Source: Megasphaera stantonii (GTDB taxonomy: Bacteria; Bacillota; Negativicutes; Veillonellales; Megasphaeraceae). Taken from it: 64,000 nt of DNA. The translations under genes were made by a program, and so were the position numbers. This document shows positions 16,717-26,404 of this stretch, piece after piece (position 1 is the stretch's first letter; each line of letters begins with the position of its first letter). The notes beneath the pieces are model-generated. The model searched no databases. It was not told the DNA's origin and saw only the letters and a list, made by a program, of their open reading frames with translations. The DNA lies in NCBI RefSeq assembly GCF_003367905.1, contig NZ_CP029462.1:1860001-1924000 (forward strand), given 5' to 3'.

Positions 16717-18705
16717 ATGAGTACAATTGACACGACTTGTGTAAATGCAATCCGCGTGTTGTCGGCAGACGCCATTCAAAAGGCAAACTCCGGCCATCCG
16801 GGCCTTCCCTTGGGCGCCGCGCCGATTGCATACGAATTGTGGGCTAACCATATGAAGCACAACGCTAAAAATCCGAAATGGGCCGATCGCGACCGCTTTA
16901 TCTTGTCCGGCGGCCACGGTTCCATGCTGCTCTATTCGCTGCTGCACCTCTTCGGCTACGGCCTGACCCTCGACGACGTGAAGCAGTTCCGCCAGGACGG
17001 CTCCCTGACGCCGGGCCATCCCGAATACGGCCACACCGTCGGCGTAGAAGCTACGACGGGCCCCCTGGGTGCCGGCATGTCCATGGCCGTCGGCATGGCA
17101 ATGGCCGAAGCTCATTTGGCAGCCGTATTCAACAAGCCCGAATATCCCGTCGTTGACCATTACACCTTCGTCCTCGGCGGCGACGGCTGCATGATGGAAG
17201 GCATCTCCTCGGAAGCCTTCTCTTTGGCAGGCACGCTGGGCCTGAGCAAGCTGATCGTCCTGTACGACAGCAACAACATCTCCATCGAAGGCGGCACGGA
17301 TATCGCCTTTACGGAAAACGTGCAGGAACGGATGCAGGCCTTCGGCTTCCAGACGCTGGAAGTTGCCGACGGCAACGATTTGGAAGCTATCGGCAAAGCC
17401 ATCGAAGAAGCGAAAGCCGATACGGAACATCCGTCCTTTATTACGATTCATACCCAGATCGGCTACGGCTGCCCGGCTAAGCAGGGCAAGGCTTCGGCTC
17501 ACGGATCGCCCCTAGGAGACGAAAACATCGTCGCCATGAAGGAAAACCTCGGCTGGCCGAGCACGGAACCGTTCTACGTTCCCGACGAAGTATACGCTCA
17601 TTATGAAGAATTGAGCAAAAAAGGCGCGGCGGCAGAAGATGCCTGGAACGCCTTGTTTGCTGACTACGCAGCGAAATATCCCGATATGAAAGCGAAATGG
17701 GACGCCTTCCACAGCGCCGTAGACGCGCAGGCTCTCTTGGAAAATGAAGACTTCTGGGCCTACGCCGACAAGCCGCAGGCCACGCGCAACCTGTCGGGCA
17801 TCATGATCAACCGCCTGAAAGACCTCGTGCCGCAGCTCATCGGCGGCAGCGCCGACCTGGCTCCGTCCAACAAGACGTACATGGACGACGCCGGCGATTT
17901 CAGCAAGGGCAACTATGGCGGCCGCAACTTCCACTTCGGCGTCCGCGAACTGGCCATGGGCGGCATGACCAACGGCCTGGCCCTCCACGGCGGCCTTCGT
18001 CCCTATGCCGGCACCTTCTTCGTATTCAGCGATTACATGAAGCCGATGATTCGCCTGGCCGCTTTGATGAAGCTGCCGACGACTTACGTATTGACCCACG
18101 ACAGCATCGGCGTCGGCGAAGACGGCCCGACGCACGAACCGATCGAACAGCTGGCTATGCTCCGGGCTACGCCGAACGTCAACGTATTCCGTCCGGCCGA
18201 CGCGACGGAAACGGCTGCCGGCTGGTATCTGGCCGTTACGAGCCAGGAAACGCCGACGGCTCTCGTCCTGACCCGCCAGAACCTGCCGCAGCTTGCCGGC
18301 AGCAGCAAGGAAGCCCTGAAGGGCGGCTATATCGTAGCCGACGCGGCGAAGGAAACGCCTGATGCAATCATCATCGCCAGCGGCTCCGAAGTATCTTTGG
18401 CTGTGGAAGCCAAGGATATGCTGGCGAAAGAAGGCGTCGACGTCCGCGTCGTCAGCATGCCCTGCATGGAACTCTTCGAGCAGCAGGACGACGTCTATAA
18501 GGCTCAGGTCCTTCCGGCCAATGTCCGCGCCCGCGTAGCCGTAGAAGCGGCTTCCGACTTCGGCTGGGGCAAATACGTCGGCCTCGACGGCGCGACCGTT
18601 ACGATGCAGGGCTTTGGCGCTTCGGCTCCGGCAGAACTGCTCTTCGAAAAATTCGGCTTCACGGCAGAAAACGTAGCTAACACGGTAAAGAGCGTATTAA
18701 AATAA
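16717..18705 (+). CDS. tkt: Transketolase
   Basis: 662 aa, full length. A thiamine-diphosphate enzyme exchanging two-carbon units between pentose phosphates and glycolytic sugars, supplying ribose and erythrose-4-phosphate. Seen: N-terminal [11 protein letters not shown], the ThDP motif [13 protein letters not shown]...NN near residue 155, the acceptor-site motif [16 protein letters not shown] near residue 465 and the C-terminal domain from about residue 540. The start has AAGGAG 10 nt upstream and its own near-consensus promoter. It is a monocistronic gene with a terminator after it. Confidence 0.97.
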   Translation: MSTIDTTCVNAIRVLSADAIQKANSGHPGLPLGAAPIAYELWANHMKHNAKNPKWADRDRFILSGGHGSMLLYSLLHLFGYGLTLDDVKQFRQDGSLTPGHPEYGHTVGVEATTGPLGAGMSMAVGMAMAEAHLAAVFNKPEYPVVDHYTFVLGGDGCMMEGISSEAFSLAGTLGLSKLIVLYDSNNISIEGGTDIAFTENVQERMQAFGFQTLEVADGNDLEAIGKAIEEAKADTEHPSFITIHTQIGYGCPAKQGKASAHGSPLGDENIVAMKENLGWPSTEPFYVPDEVYAHYEELSKKGAAAEDAWNALFADYAAKYPDMKAKWDAFHSAVDAQALLENEDFWAYADKPQATRNLSGIMINRLKDLVPQLIGGSADLAPSNKTYMDDAGDFSKGNYGGRNFHFGVRELAMGGMTNGLALHGGLRPYAGTFFVFSDYMKPMIRLAALMKLPTTYVLTHDSIGVGEDGPTHEPIEQLAMLRATPNVNVFRPADATETAAGWYLAVTSQETPTALVLTRQNLPQLAGSSKEALKGGYIVADAAKETPDAIIIASGSEVSLAVEAKDMLAKEGVDVRVVSMPCMELFEQQDDVYKAQVLPANVRARVAVEAASDFGWGKYVGLDGATVTMQGFGASAPAELLFEKFGFTAENVANTVKSVLK

Positions 18706-18739
18706 TAGGGACCTATTTCACAGAGTCCCGATGTAACGG

Positions 18740-18773
18740 AAAAAGCTGCACGGCTCGTCCCGGCAGCTTTTTT
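18740..18773 (+). terminator. Intrinsic terminator after tkt
   Basis: AAAAAGCTGC (18740-18749) pairs with GCAGCTTTTT (18763-18772), and a T run follows. Confidence 0.85.
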
Positions 18774-18879
18774 CGTTTGCCAAGTCCTGCAATACAAGAT
18801 ATTCCTTGCTTTTGCGTACAAGTATTTCTTAAATGCATAAGAAATATGCATGGAACAAAGAGGAATAAATTGTCAAGGC

Positions 18880-18908
18880 TTGATTTTACAATCGTTTTTT
18901 ATTATACT
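18880..18908 (+). promoter_or_regulatory. 6S RNA promoter
   Basis: TTGATT, 17-bp spacer, TATACT, placed just before the predicted 5' end of the 6S RNA. Confidence 0.75.
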
Positions 18909-18911
18909 AGG

Positions 18912-19107
18912 AACAAGAGAAAACCCTACTGTGTACGTAAATGGTCTCGATGTTTTGAACCAACATCTTTTACATTGGGAGTCCGGACTCTGCATAGCGA
19001 AGCAATGCCTTCACTGGACTGCTGACCTCTGTAGGAGGACACCCACCTGCTTAGGCAGGCTCAAAACTCGGTTTATAAACGGCATGGTGGGGCTTCTTTT
19101 CTTGTTT
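18912..19107 (+). ncRNA. ssrS: 6S RNA (RNA polymerase regulator)
   Basis: A ~196-nt RNA that binds sigma-70 RNA polymerase by imitating an open promoter. The ends can form the long closing stem: AACAAGAGAAAACCCTAC at 18912 onward pairs with GTGGGGCTTCTTTTCTTGTT ending about 19107, with a few bulges. Short paired segments (e.g. GGAGTCC/GGACTC) flank a large internal bubble. It has its own promoter. Its location directly upstream of rarA is the usual place of bsrA/6S-1 in Firmicutes, which strongly supports the call. End positions are estimated to a few bases. Confidence 0.82.
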
Positions 19108-19183
19108 ATAATACGTACGTTTTACATACATGTCGCCGCTAAGATTTCTTGGCGGCGTTCTATTTAGTCTGAGGAGCAAACAA

Positions 19184-20503
19184 ATGAGCGGAGACGATTT
19201 ATTTTCTATGGCCAGCGAGCGGCAGAAGGCATCCTTCGAGCCCTTAGCCGTCCGGATGAGGCCGCAGACATTAGATGAAATATACGGGCAGGAACAGATT
19301 GTCGGGGCGGGAACGTTCCTGCGGGCTATGATCGAGCGCGACACCATTCCTTCCCTGCTGCTGTACGGGCCGTCGGGCGTCGGCAAGACGACCTTGGCTC
19401 ACGTCATTGCCTGCGAAACGAACAGCCGCTTCGTCCGCCTGAATGCCGTCACAGCCGGCACGGCGGAGCTGCGCAAGGTCATTCAGGAAGCGAAGGACGC
19501 CGTGCACCTGTATCAGCGGCGGACGATTTTATTTATCGACGAAATCCATCGCTTCAACAAGGGACAGCAGGACGTCCTGCTGCCCTATGTGGAAGACGGT
19601 ACGGTCATCCTCGTCGGAGCGACGACGGAGAACCCTTATTTTGAAGTGAACCGGCCCCTGTTGTCGCGGCTGCGCGTCGTGCCCCTGTCGCCCCTATCGG
19701 AAGAAGCTATTGCCGCCGTGCTGCGTCGTGCCCTGGGGGATACGGAAAAAGGGCTGGGAGTTCATCATCTCGCCGCGTCGGAAGAAGTCCTGCGGACGAT
19801 GGCCCGCCTGGCCGACTGCGACGCCCGCGTAGGGCTGAACCTGCTGGAGCAGGCGGCCATGCTCGTGCCCGACGGGGGAGAGCTGAGCCATGACGTCGTA
19901 GAAAAGGTGGCCGGCCGCAAGGTGTATACGTATGATAAAAAGGGCGACGCCCATTACGATACGGCGTCGGCCTTCATCAAGAGCATGCGCGGCTCCGATC
20001 CCGACGCGGCCCTCCACTATCTGGCCCGCATGATCGAAGGGGGCGAGCAGCCTTCCTTTATCGCCAGACGGCTGGTCATCTGCGCCGCCGAAGACGTAGG
20101 GCTGGCCGACCCGCAGGCCTTGGTCATTGCCAACGCGGCGGCTCAGGCCGTGCAGTTCGTCGGCTGGCCTGAAGGCCGGATTATCTTGGCGGAAGCCGTC
20201 GTGTACGTGGCCTGCGCGCCGAAGAGCAACAGCGCCTACATGGCTGTCGACGCGGCTCTGGCCGACGTGCGCCGCGGCGGCTGCGGCGACGTGCCGGCTT
20301 ATTTGCGGGACAGCCACTACAGCGGCGCCGCTTCCCTGGGACGGGGCGAGGGGTATCAGTATCCCCATTCGTTCCCCGGCGGCTGGGTAGAACAGCAGTA
20401 TTTGCCGGACCCGCTGAAAGACAAGACCTATTACAAGCCGTCGGCTTACGGCAAGGAAAAGGACATAGCCGCGCGCTGGCGAGAACGGCGGGGCGGCAAG
20501 TGA
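19184..20503 (+). CDS. rarA: Replication-associated recombination AAA ATPase RarA
   Basis: 439 aa, also called MgsA; acts at stalled replication forks and binds SSB. Seen: Walker A YGPSGVGKTTLAH near residue 60, Walker B LFIDEIHRFNKGQQD near residue 115, sensor-1 ATTENP, then the C-terminal helical tetramerisation part with SAFIKSMRGSDPDAALHYLARM. ATG 19184 was chosen for GAGGAG 7 nt upstream and the typical short N-terminus; the in-frame ATG at 19130 would add 18 residues just after the 6S RNA. It ends 19 nt before the ftsK start. Confidence 0.95.
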   Translation: MSGDDLFSMASERQKASFEPLAVRMRPQTLDEIYGQEQIVGAGTFLRAMIERDTIPSLLLYGPSGVGKTTLAHVIACETNSRFVRLNAVTAGTAELRKVIQEAKDAVHLYQRRTILFIDEIHRFNKGQQDVLLPYVEDGTVILVGATTENPYFEVNRPLLSRLRVVPLSPLSEEAIAAVLRRALGDTEKGLGVHHLAASEEVLRTMARLADCDARVGLNLLEQAAMLVPDGGELSHDVVEKVAGRKVYTYDKKGDAHYDTASAFIKSMRGSDPDAALHYLARMIEGGEQPSFIARRLVICAAEDVGLADPQALVIANAAAQAVQFVGWPEGRIILAEAVVYVACAPKSNSAYMAVDAALADVRRGGCGDVPAYLRDSHYSGAASLGRGEGYQYPHSFPGGWVEQQYLPDPLKDKTYYKPSAYGKEKDIAARWRERRGGK

Positions 20504-20522
20504 GATATAGAAGGTGAATGGA

Positions 20523-22988
20523 ATGGCAGAACGTAAGACCCGCAAGACTAGCCGGACGGCGGGACGGAGAAAGAAAACGGGGACGGCGAAGCAAGGTGCG
20601 TCCCTGCTGAAATTTGAAATTATCGGATTAGTCTGTATCTTTTTGGGAATTTTTGCGACGATTGGTATTATCGGCGTCGACACGGGCAGCATCGGCTATT
20701 CTCTGGACGGGCTGCTGGCCTATGGCTTTGGCTTCGGCCGCATCGTTGCGTCCTTGTCCCTCATCGTGCTGGGGCTGAAGTATATCATGGTCCGCAAGGC
20801 CTGCCCTGTTACGAAGCAATGGCTGGTCGGATTTTGGATATACAGTTTGTTTTTGACCTGGATTCACGTCGTCTTCATTCCCGAAGGGACAGAATTCATG
20901 CCGGCGAGCCTGCGCGTCGGCGGTGGCGTCATCGGGGCGGTGCTGTCTTCGGCCCTGCGGGAGCTTCTGGGACAGTTCGGCGCCGTACTGGTGCTTATCA
21001 TCGCCTGCGTCGTGACGGCGATTATATGGAAAAAATGGTCTATTTCCAAGCCCGTGACGATTGTGTCGCATAAGGCGTCGGAGGAAGTGTCCAAAATGTC
21101 GGACAAAGCAGTCGAAGGCCTGCAGGGCGCGTCTACGGCCCTAAAAGAATGGCACCGGCCCCATATTTTTGATTTTCAGAAGGAAGAAGAAAAGGAACGG
21201 GCGGCCTTGGACCTGCCGAAGACACCTTTGCCGTTGGAGCCTGCGCCGCCTGAAAGAGCAGAGGAAGACGACGTGGCCTATACGCCTGTCTATGCCGAAA
21301 GCGGCGCGGCGCGCGTCGATTTGGCCGACGATGCTGATATAGTCCGGGAAGAGGCTTATGAGCTGCCGGAAGACGAACGGGACTTTGAACTGGAAGATGA
21401 GAACTGTGACGCTGAAGAGGCCGGTGAAGACCGGCCGTCTCTCGCTGGTACGACGGACGTGCTGGACGAAGAGCTGGCCCACATCAAGCCCGTCGAAGTA
21501 GAGCAGACGGCGACGGCGGCCGATATCGGCCCGGTCGGAGCTAGCGCAGTGCCCAAGGCGCAGGGGGAACGGACGTACCGCCTGCCGCCGTTGTCCATCT
21601 TGCAGCATGGCAAGGATCAGAGCGGCGGCGTGAGCGACGAAGTGCGGCAGAACGCCCGCATCCTGCAGGAAACGCTGCAGAGCTTCAACATCGACGCCAA
21701 AATCCTGAACGCCAGCCAGGGCCCGGCCGTTACGCGGTATGAATTAGAGCCGGCGGCAGGCGTCAAGGTCAGCAAGATCGTCCACCTGGCCGACGATTTG
21801 GCCTTGAAACTGGCGGCGACGGATATCCGCATTGAAGCGCCTATTCCCGGAAAGGCCGCCGTGGGCATCGAAGTGCCGAATAAAAAATTATCCGGCGTCA
21901 TGCTCCGCGACGTATTGGACACGGACGCTTTCCGGCTGGCTGCCGGCGGCGTGCCCGTCAGCCTGGGCAAGGATATTGCCGGCAACCCGGTCATCGCCGA
22001 TTTGACGAAGATGCCTCATCTTCTCGTCGCCGGCTCGACGGGCTCGGGCAAGAGCGTATGCATCAATACCTTCATTGCCAGCATCTTGTTTAAGCAGCGG
22101 CCGGAGGACGTCAAGCTCATCCTCATCGACCCGAAGGTCGTTGAATTGTCGAATTACAACGGCCTGCCCCATTTGCTGACGCCTGTCGTGACGGACCCGA
22201 AAAAAGCGGCCAGCGTCCTCCGCTGGGCCGTGCGGGAAATGGACGACCGCTACAAGCGGTTTGCCGATACGAAGACCCGCGATATTTCGCGGTATAACGA
22301 GCTGCATCCGGAAACGGCCATGCCCTTTGTCGTCATCATCATCGACGAATTGGCCGACTTGATGATGGTTGCGTCCAGCGACGTAGAAGAGTCGATTTGC
22401 CGTCTGGCCCAGAAAGCCCGGGCCTGCGGCATGCACCTCGTCCTGGCGACGCAGCGCCCGTCTGTCGACGTGCTGACCGGATTGATCAAGGCCAACGTGC
22501 CGAGCCGCATTGCCTTTGCCGTATCGAGCCAGGTCGATTCGCGGACGATTCTCGATATGGCCGGCGCCGAAAAGCTCATCGGCAAGGGCGACATGCTCTT
22601 TTACCCCATGGGCGCGTCGAAGCCCCTGCGCGTGCAGGGCGCCTTTATTTCCGACGGAGAAATCGACAAGGTCGTCGAATACATCAAAGCCCAGAGCCGT
22701 CCGCAGTACAGCGAGTCCGTCCAGAAGGCGCAGGAAGAAACAGGCGGCGGAGAAGGCGAATTCTTTGAAGACGACCTCATGCCCCAGGCTATCGACATGG
22801 TGCTGGAAACGGGACAGGCCTCGGCCTCCATGCTGCAGCGCCGTTTCCGCGTGGGCTACACCCGGGCTGCCCGCATGATCGACATGATGGAAGCCATGGG
22901 CATCGTCGGCCCGAATAACGGCAGCAAGGCCAGAGATATATTGATGACTGCCGACGAAGTACAGCAGAAATATTTGAGCAATATGTAG
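20523..22988 (+). CDS. ftsK: DNA translocase FtsK/SpoIIIE
   Basis: 821 aa. Inner-membrane anchored motor that pumps chromosome ends through the closing septum. Domains: basic N-terminus (1-25), four membrane helices (about 30-165), an acidic linker with proline and alanine (about 200-340), the alpha/beta motor with Walker [15 protein letters not shown] near residue 510 and Walker [15 protein letters not shown] near residue 605, and the C-terminal gamma winged helix (about 755-821) that reads orientation sites. ATG 20523 has AAGGTG 6 nt upstream; the GTG nine bases earlier is within that ribosome site. Confidence 0.96.
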   Translation: MAERKTRKTSRTAGRRKKTGTAKQGASLLKFEIIGLVCIFLGIFATIGIIGVDTGSIGYSLDGLLAYGFGFGRIVASLSLIVLGLKYIMVRKACPVTKQWLVGFWIYSLFLTWIHVVFIPEGTEFMPASLRVGGGVIGAVLSSALRELLGQFGAVLVLIIACVVTAIIWKKWSISKPVTIVSHKASEEVSKMSDKAVEGLQGASTALKEWHRPHIFDFQKEEEKERAALDLPKTPLPLEPAPPERAEEDDVAYTPVYAESGAARVDLADDADIVREEAYELPEDERDFELEDENCDAEEAGEDRPSLAGTTDVLDEELAHIKPVEVEQTATAADIGPVGASAVPKAQGERTYRLPPLSILQHGKDQSGGVSDEVRQNARILQETLQSFNIDAKILNASQGPAVTRYELEPAAGVKVSKIVHLADDLALKLAATDIRIEAPIPGKAAVGIEVPNKKLSGVMLRDVLDTDAFRLAAGGVPVSLGKDIAGNPVIADLTKMPHLLVAGSTGSGKSVCINTFIASILFKQRPEDVKLILIDPKVVELSNYNGLPHLLTPVVTDPKKAASVLRWAVREMDDRYKRFADTKTRDISRYNELHPETAMPFVVIIIDELADLMMVASSDVEESICRLAQKARACGMHLVLATQRPSVDVLTGLIKANVPSRIAFAVSSQVDSRTILDMAGAEKLIGKGDMLFYPMGASKPLRVQGAFISDGEIDKVVEYIKAQSRPQYSESVQKAQEETGGGEGEFFEDDLMPQAIDMVLETGQASASMLQRRFRVGYTRAARMIDMMEAMGIVGPNNGSKARDILMTADEVQQKYLSNM

Positions 22989-23053
22989 AACAGTTCCCAT
23001 CTTCTGCCATATGGTATATAATAAAAAGATACAACGTAAGAGGAGGGGATAGA

Positions 23054-23461
23054 ATGCCAACTGTTGGAGAAGTTTTGCGAACGGAACGGGAACGGCAGGG
23101 GCGGACATTGAAGGAAATTTCCGATGCGTTGAATATTAAGCGCCAGTACCTGGCCGCACTGGAAGAAGATAGATATGACGATATTCCCGGCGTCGTCTTC
23201 GTCAAGGGCTTTATCCGAAATTACGGAAACTGCCTGGGAATGGACGGCGGCGCGCTGGTGGACACGTATAAGGCGTCGCTGACCGGGCGGACGCCGCAGC
23301 CGGAGGTGCGGGCCGCCATGCCCGTACGCCGGAGCAAAGACAAGAAACGAGCGAAACACAAGGAAGCAAAGAAAAAAGGCAGAAATGGAAAATGGCCGGA
23401 AATTACGATTATTGCCGGCGTGATTCTGTTCCTGCTGTTAATTGTGTGGATTATGATATAA
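23054..23461 (+). CDS. RodZ-like helix-turn-helix membrane protein
   Basis: 135 aa. Residues 4-70 are the RodZ/HTH_25 domain (VGEVLRTERERQGRTLKEIS ... FVKGFIRNYG), followed by a strongly basic linker (~100-115) and one C-terminal membrane helix (ITIIAGVILFLLLIVWIMI). RodZ ties MreB filaments to the membrane. This one stops straight after the membrane helix and lacks the periplasmic domain of longer RodZ proteins. It has a GAGGAGGGG ribosome site and a TATAAT box at 23017-23022, and is followed 10 nt later by the radical SAM gene. Confidence 0.88.
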   Translation: MPTVGEVLRTERERQGRTLKEISDALNIKRQYLAALEEDRYDDIPGVVFVKGFIRNYGNCLGMDGGALVDTYKASLTGRTPQPEVRAAMPVRRSKDKKRAKHKEAKKKGRNGKWPEITIIAGVILFLLLIVWIMI

Positions 23462-23471
23462 GAGGAGAAGT

Positions 23472-25361
23472 ATGAGCAGTCAATTTTTAGTGACCAGCCG
23501 CCGGGATATGGAAGAACGGGGCTGGGACCAACTCGACTTCGTATATATTAACGGCGACGCTTACGTCGACCACCCCAGCTTTGCCGCGGCGGTCATCGGC
23601 CGCGTCCTGGAGAGCCGGGGATACCGCGTCGGCATCATATCCCAGCCGGACTGGCACAGCGCAGAGCCTTTCAAGGCTTTGGGCAGGCCGCGCCTGGCGG
23701 CGTTGATTACGGCGGGAAATCTCGACTCCATGCTGAATGAAAAGACGGCGGCGAAGAAGTTCCGCAGCCGCGACAACTATTCGCCGGGAGGAGAAACGGG
23801 ACGCCGGCCTGAACGGGCGACGATCGTCTACGCCAACCGCATGCGCGAAGCCTATAAGGACGTGCCGATCATTATCGGCGGCATTGAAGCCAGCCTGCGG
23901 CGCTTCGCCCATTACGATTACTGGTCCAATAAGGTCCGCCATTCGATCTTGTTGGACAGCAAGGCCGATATTTTAAGCTACGGCATGGGTGAGCGGTCCG
24001 TCGCCGAGATTGCCGATGCCCTGGCCGAAGGGAAGACGACGGCGGAAATGTACGACATACGCGGCATCTGCTATGTGACGAGCCGCGCGCCCTTGTCGGA
24101 TAAAGCCGTCATGTGCCCGTCCTATGAAGAGGTCCGGGACGACAAAAAAGCCTTTGCCGAGGCCTTTAAAATCCAATATGAAGAGCAGGATCCCTATCAC
24201 GGCCGGACGATTATCCAGCCGTCGGAAAATCGCTTTGTCGTGCAGACGCCGCCGGCCCTGCCGCTGACGACGGAGGAAATGGACGCCATTTACGAGCTGC
24301 CCTTTCAGCGGCGCTGGCATCCCATGTACGACGAGGCCGGCGGCGTGCCGGCCCTGCAGGAAGTACAGTTCAGCCTGACGAGCCAGCGCGGCTGCTTCGG
24401 CCACTGTCACTTTTGCGCTATTACGAGCCATCAGGGCCGGATTATCCAGCACCGCAGCCACGAATCGCTGTTGCGGGAAGCGAAGCGGATGACCGAGCTG
24501 CCTGACTTTAAAGGATACATTCACGATGTCGGCGGCCCGACGGCCAATTTCCGTCATGAAGCCTGCGGCAAGCAGCGCATATCCGGTGCCTGCCGCAACC
24601 GCCACTGCATCGGCAGCGAAGTCTGCCCGAATCTCGATACGTCCCATGAGGATTACCGCCGACTCCTGCGGGAAATCCGGCAGGTTCCGGGCGTGAAAAA
24701 GGTCTTTGTCCGCTCGGGGCTGCGGTATGACTACGTACTGGCGGATCATAATAAGAAATTCGTTGAAGAATTGTGTCAGTATCACGTCAGCGGCCAGCTG
24801 AAGGTAGCGCCGGAGCACGTCGTCAAGCACGTGACGGACTTGATGGGAAAAGCTGACGCACAGGCCTTTTTGAAATTTAAGGAATGGTTTGACGAGGCGA
24901 ACCGCAAGCTGGGCAAAAAACAGTACCTCGTGCCTTATTTTATGTCCAGCCATCCAGGCTGTACGCTCCGCGACGCCGTGGAGCTGGCTGAATTTCTGCG
25001 GGACATGCATATGCAGCCCGAACAGGTGCAGGACTTTATTCCCACGCCGGGCAGCTTGTCGACGGCCATGTACTATACGGGCATGAATCCGCTTACGGGC
25101 GAAAAGGTATACGTCGCCCGCAGGCCGGAAGAAAAGCAGATGCAGCGGGCTCTTATGCAGTATAAGAACCCGGCGAACTACGATATCGTGTACAAGGCCC
25201 TGTGCCAGGCCGGACGGCGGGATCTCATCGGCTTTGGGCCGAAATGTCTCATTCCGCCGCGCCGTCTTAAAGGAACGCGGCCGGAACAGACGCCGCAGCG
25301 CCGCGGCAGCTTGCAGCTGCCGAAGAAGACGAGGCGCAGGGATACGAGGGGAAGAAAATGA
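23472..25361 (+). CDS. YgiQ family (UPF0313) radical SAM protein
   Basis: 629 aa. Radical S-adenosylmethionine protein; the reaction of the YgiQ family is not established. The cluster-binding motif is CFGHCHFC (CxxxCxxC) near residue 315 within SQRGCFGHCHFCAITSHQ. The N-terminal YgiQ domain includes INGDAYVDHPSFAAAVIGR, and IIIGGIEASLRRFAHYDYW follows in the second quarter. A basic, low-complexity tail ends the protein. RBS AGAGGAG lies 5 nt upstream. It overlaps the next gene by 4 bp (ATGA). Confidence 0.93.
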   Translation: MSSQFLVTSRRDMEERGWDQLDFVYINGDAYVDHPSFAAAVIGRVLESRGYRVGIISQPDWHSAEPFKALGRPRLAALITAGNLDSMLNEKTAAKKFRSRDNYSPGGETGRRPERATIVYANRMREAYKDVPIIIGGIEASLRRFAHYDYWSNKVRHSILLDSKADILSYGMGERSVAEIADALAEGKTTAEMYDIRGICYVTSRAPLSDKAVMCPSYEEVRDDKKAFAEAFKIQYEEQDPYHGRTIIQPSENRFVVQTPPALPLTTEEMDAIYELPFQRRWHPMYDEAGGVPALQEVQFSLTSQRGCFGHCHFCAITSHQGRIIQHRSHESLLREAKRMTELPDFKGYIHDVGGPTANFRHEACGKQRISGACRNRHCIGSEVCPNLDTSHEDYRRLLREIRQVPGVKKVFVRSGLRYDYVLADHNKKFVEELCQYHVSGQLKVAPEHVVKHVTDLMGKADAQAFLKFKEWFDEANRKLGKKQYLVPYFMSSHPGCTLRDAVELAEFLRDMHMQPEQVQDFIPTPGSLSTAMYYTGMNPLTGEKVYVARRPEEKQMQRALMQYKNPANYDIVYKALCQAGRRDLIGFGPKCLIPPRRLKGTRPEQTPQRRGSLQLPKKTRRRDTRGRK

Positions 25362-26404
25362 AACGATATATGCCATGGATGGCCGTGGCGGTATTCATCC
25401 TGGCGCTGCTGGGATTGAGCTGCTACGTATGGGAAAAACAAAAGCAGGCAGAGGAGCAGGCCGCGTATGAAGCCGAACGGCACCTCGTCGTATATTCGGC
25501 CATGCCCGACGACGTAAACAGGGGGCTGGCCGACGAATTTTATAAAAAGACGGGCTGGCGCGTGCAGGTGCAGACCCGCACGGACGGGCAGATCCGACGG
25601 CTCCTGAAGACGCCGGATTTAGCGTCGCCGCCGGATATGATTATCGCGTCGGAACAGGTGCTGCAGGATCAAAAGAAGGACAGCATGCTTCAGGCCTATA
25701 CGTCGCCTCAGACCGACGCCGTGCCGCCGGCCTTGAAGGACGCCGGCGGGTACTGGACCGGACTGTGGCTGAATCCCATGGTGTTTATCATCAGCAGCAG
25801 CTATTATGAACGCAACGGATTGTCTCCCCAGACGTGGGATGAACTGCTCCAGGATCCGAACCTGACCCTCGTCTTTCCCGACTTGGCGGCCATGGATATG
25901 GCCGGCGATTTCCTCTGCTCTTTTGTGGAAATGCGGGGCAGAGACGGTGCGGGAAGATATCTGCGCGAGCTGCAGCGCCACGTGACGTCCTATTCCCAGT
26001 CTATGTCGTCGAACGTGCGCATCGTAGCCGGAGGAGACGCCGACGCCGGCGTCGTCGACGCGGCTATGGCCCGTCAATACAGCAAAGACGGCGCGCCGAT
26101 TTACATTATCTATCCGCGCGACGGCACGTCGTACTGGCTGACCGGCGCGGCTATTACCAAGTGGTGCACCGACGGCGAAATGGCCTACGCGTTCCTGAAC
26201 TGGCTGTTTTCAGACGACGTAGACGGCATCCTGCGCAGAAACCACATCTATTTGACCTATACCAGCGATACGGGAAAGAACGTGCTGGACGCCAAAGGGG
26301 ACGGCCTGGCGCTGTTCCCGGTGAAAAAACAATATACGGCCGAAGGCCGCCGGTCCCTGCAGGATTGGTGGATCAAGTCGGTCCGCTTCGGAAAGGAGCC
26401 GTAA
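25358..26404 (+). CDS. Orphan periplasmic solute-binding protein (iron/polyamine type)
   Basis: 348 aa. An N-terminal hydrophobic segment (PWMAVAVFILALLGLSCYVW) acts as signal or anchor; a lipobox is not clean (GLSC). The rest matches type 2 periplasmic binding proteins of the Fe(III)/thiamine/polyamine kind: HLVVYSAMPDDVNRGLADEFYKKTGW at the N-terminal lobe and GAPIYIIYPRDGTSYWLTGAAI near residue 245. No permease or ATPase gene is adjacent, so it either uses a transporter encoded elsewhere or has become a sensor. It overlaps ygiQ by 4 bp, and rimO begins right after its stop. Confidence 0.85.
   Translation: MKRYMPWMAVAVFILALLGLSCYVWEKQKQAEEQAAYEAERHLVVYSAMPDDVNRGLADEFYKKTGWRVQVQTRTDGQIRRLLKTPDLASPPDMIIASEQVLQDQKKDSMLQAYTSPQTDAVPPALKDAGGYWTGLWLNPMVFIISSSYYERNGLSPQTWDELLQDPNLTLVFPDLAAMDMAGDFLCSFVEMRGRDGAGRYLRELQRHVTSYSQSMSSNVRIVAGGDADAGVVDAAMARQYSKDGAPIYIIYPRDGTSYWLTGAAITKWCTDGEMAYAFLNWLFSDDVDGILRRNHIYLTYTSDTGKNVLDAKGDGLALFPVKKQYTAEGRRSLQDWWIKSVRFGKEP

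Noticed and set aside
18777-19167. Small open frames over the 6S RNA region
   Set aside because: They lack ribosome sites and coincide with a better-supported structured RNA.
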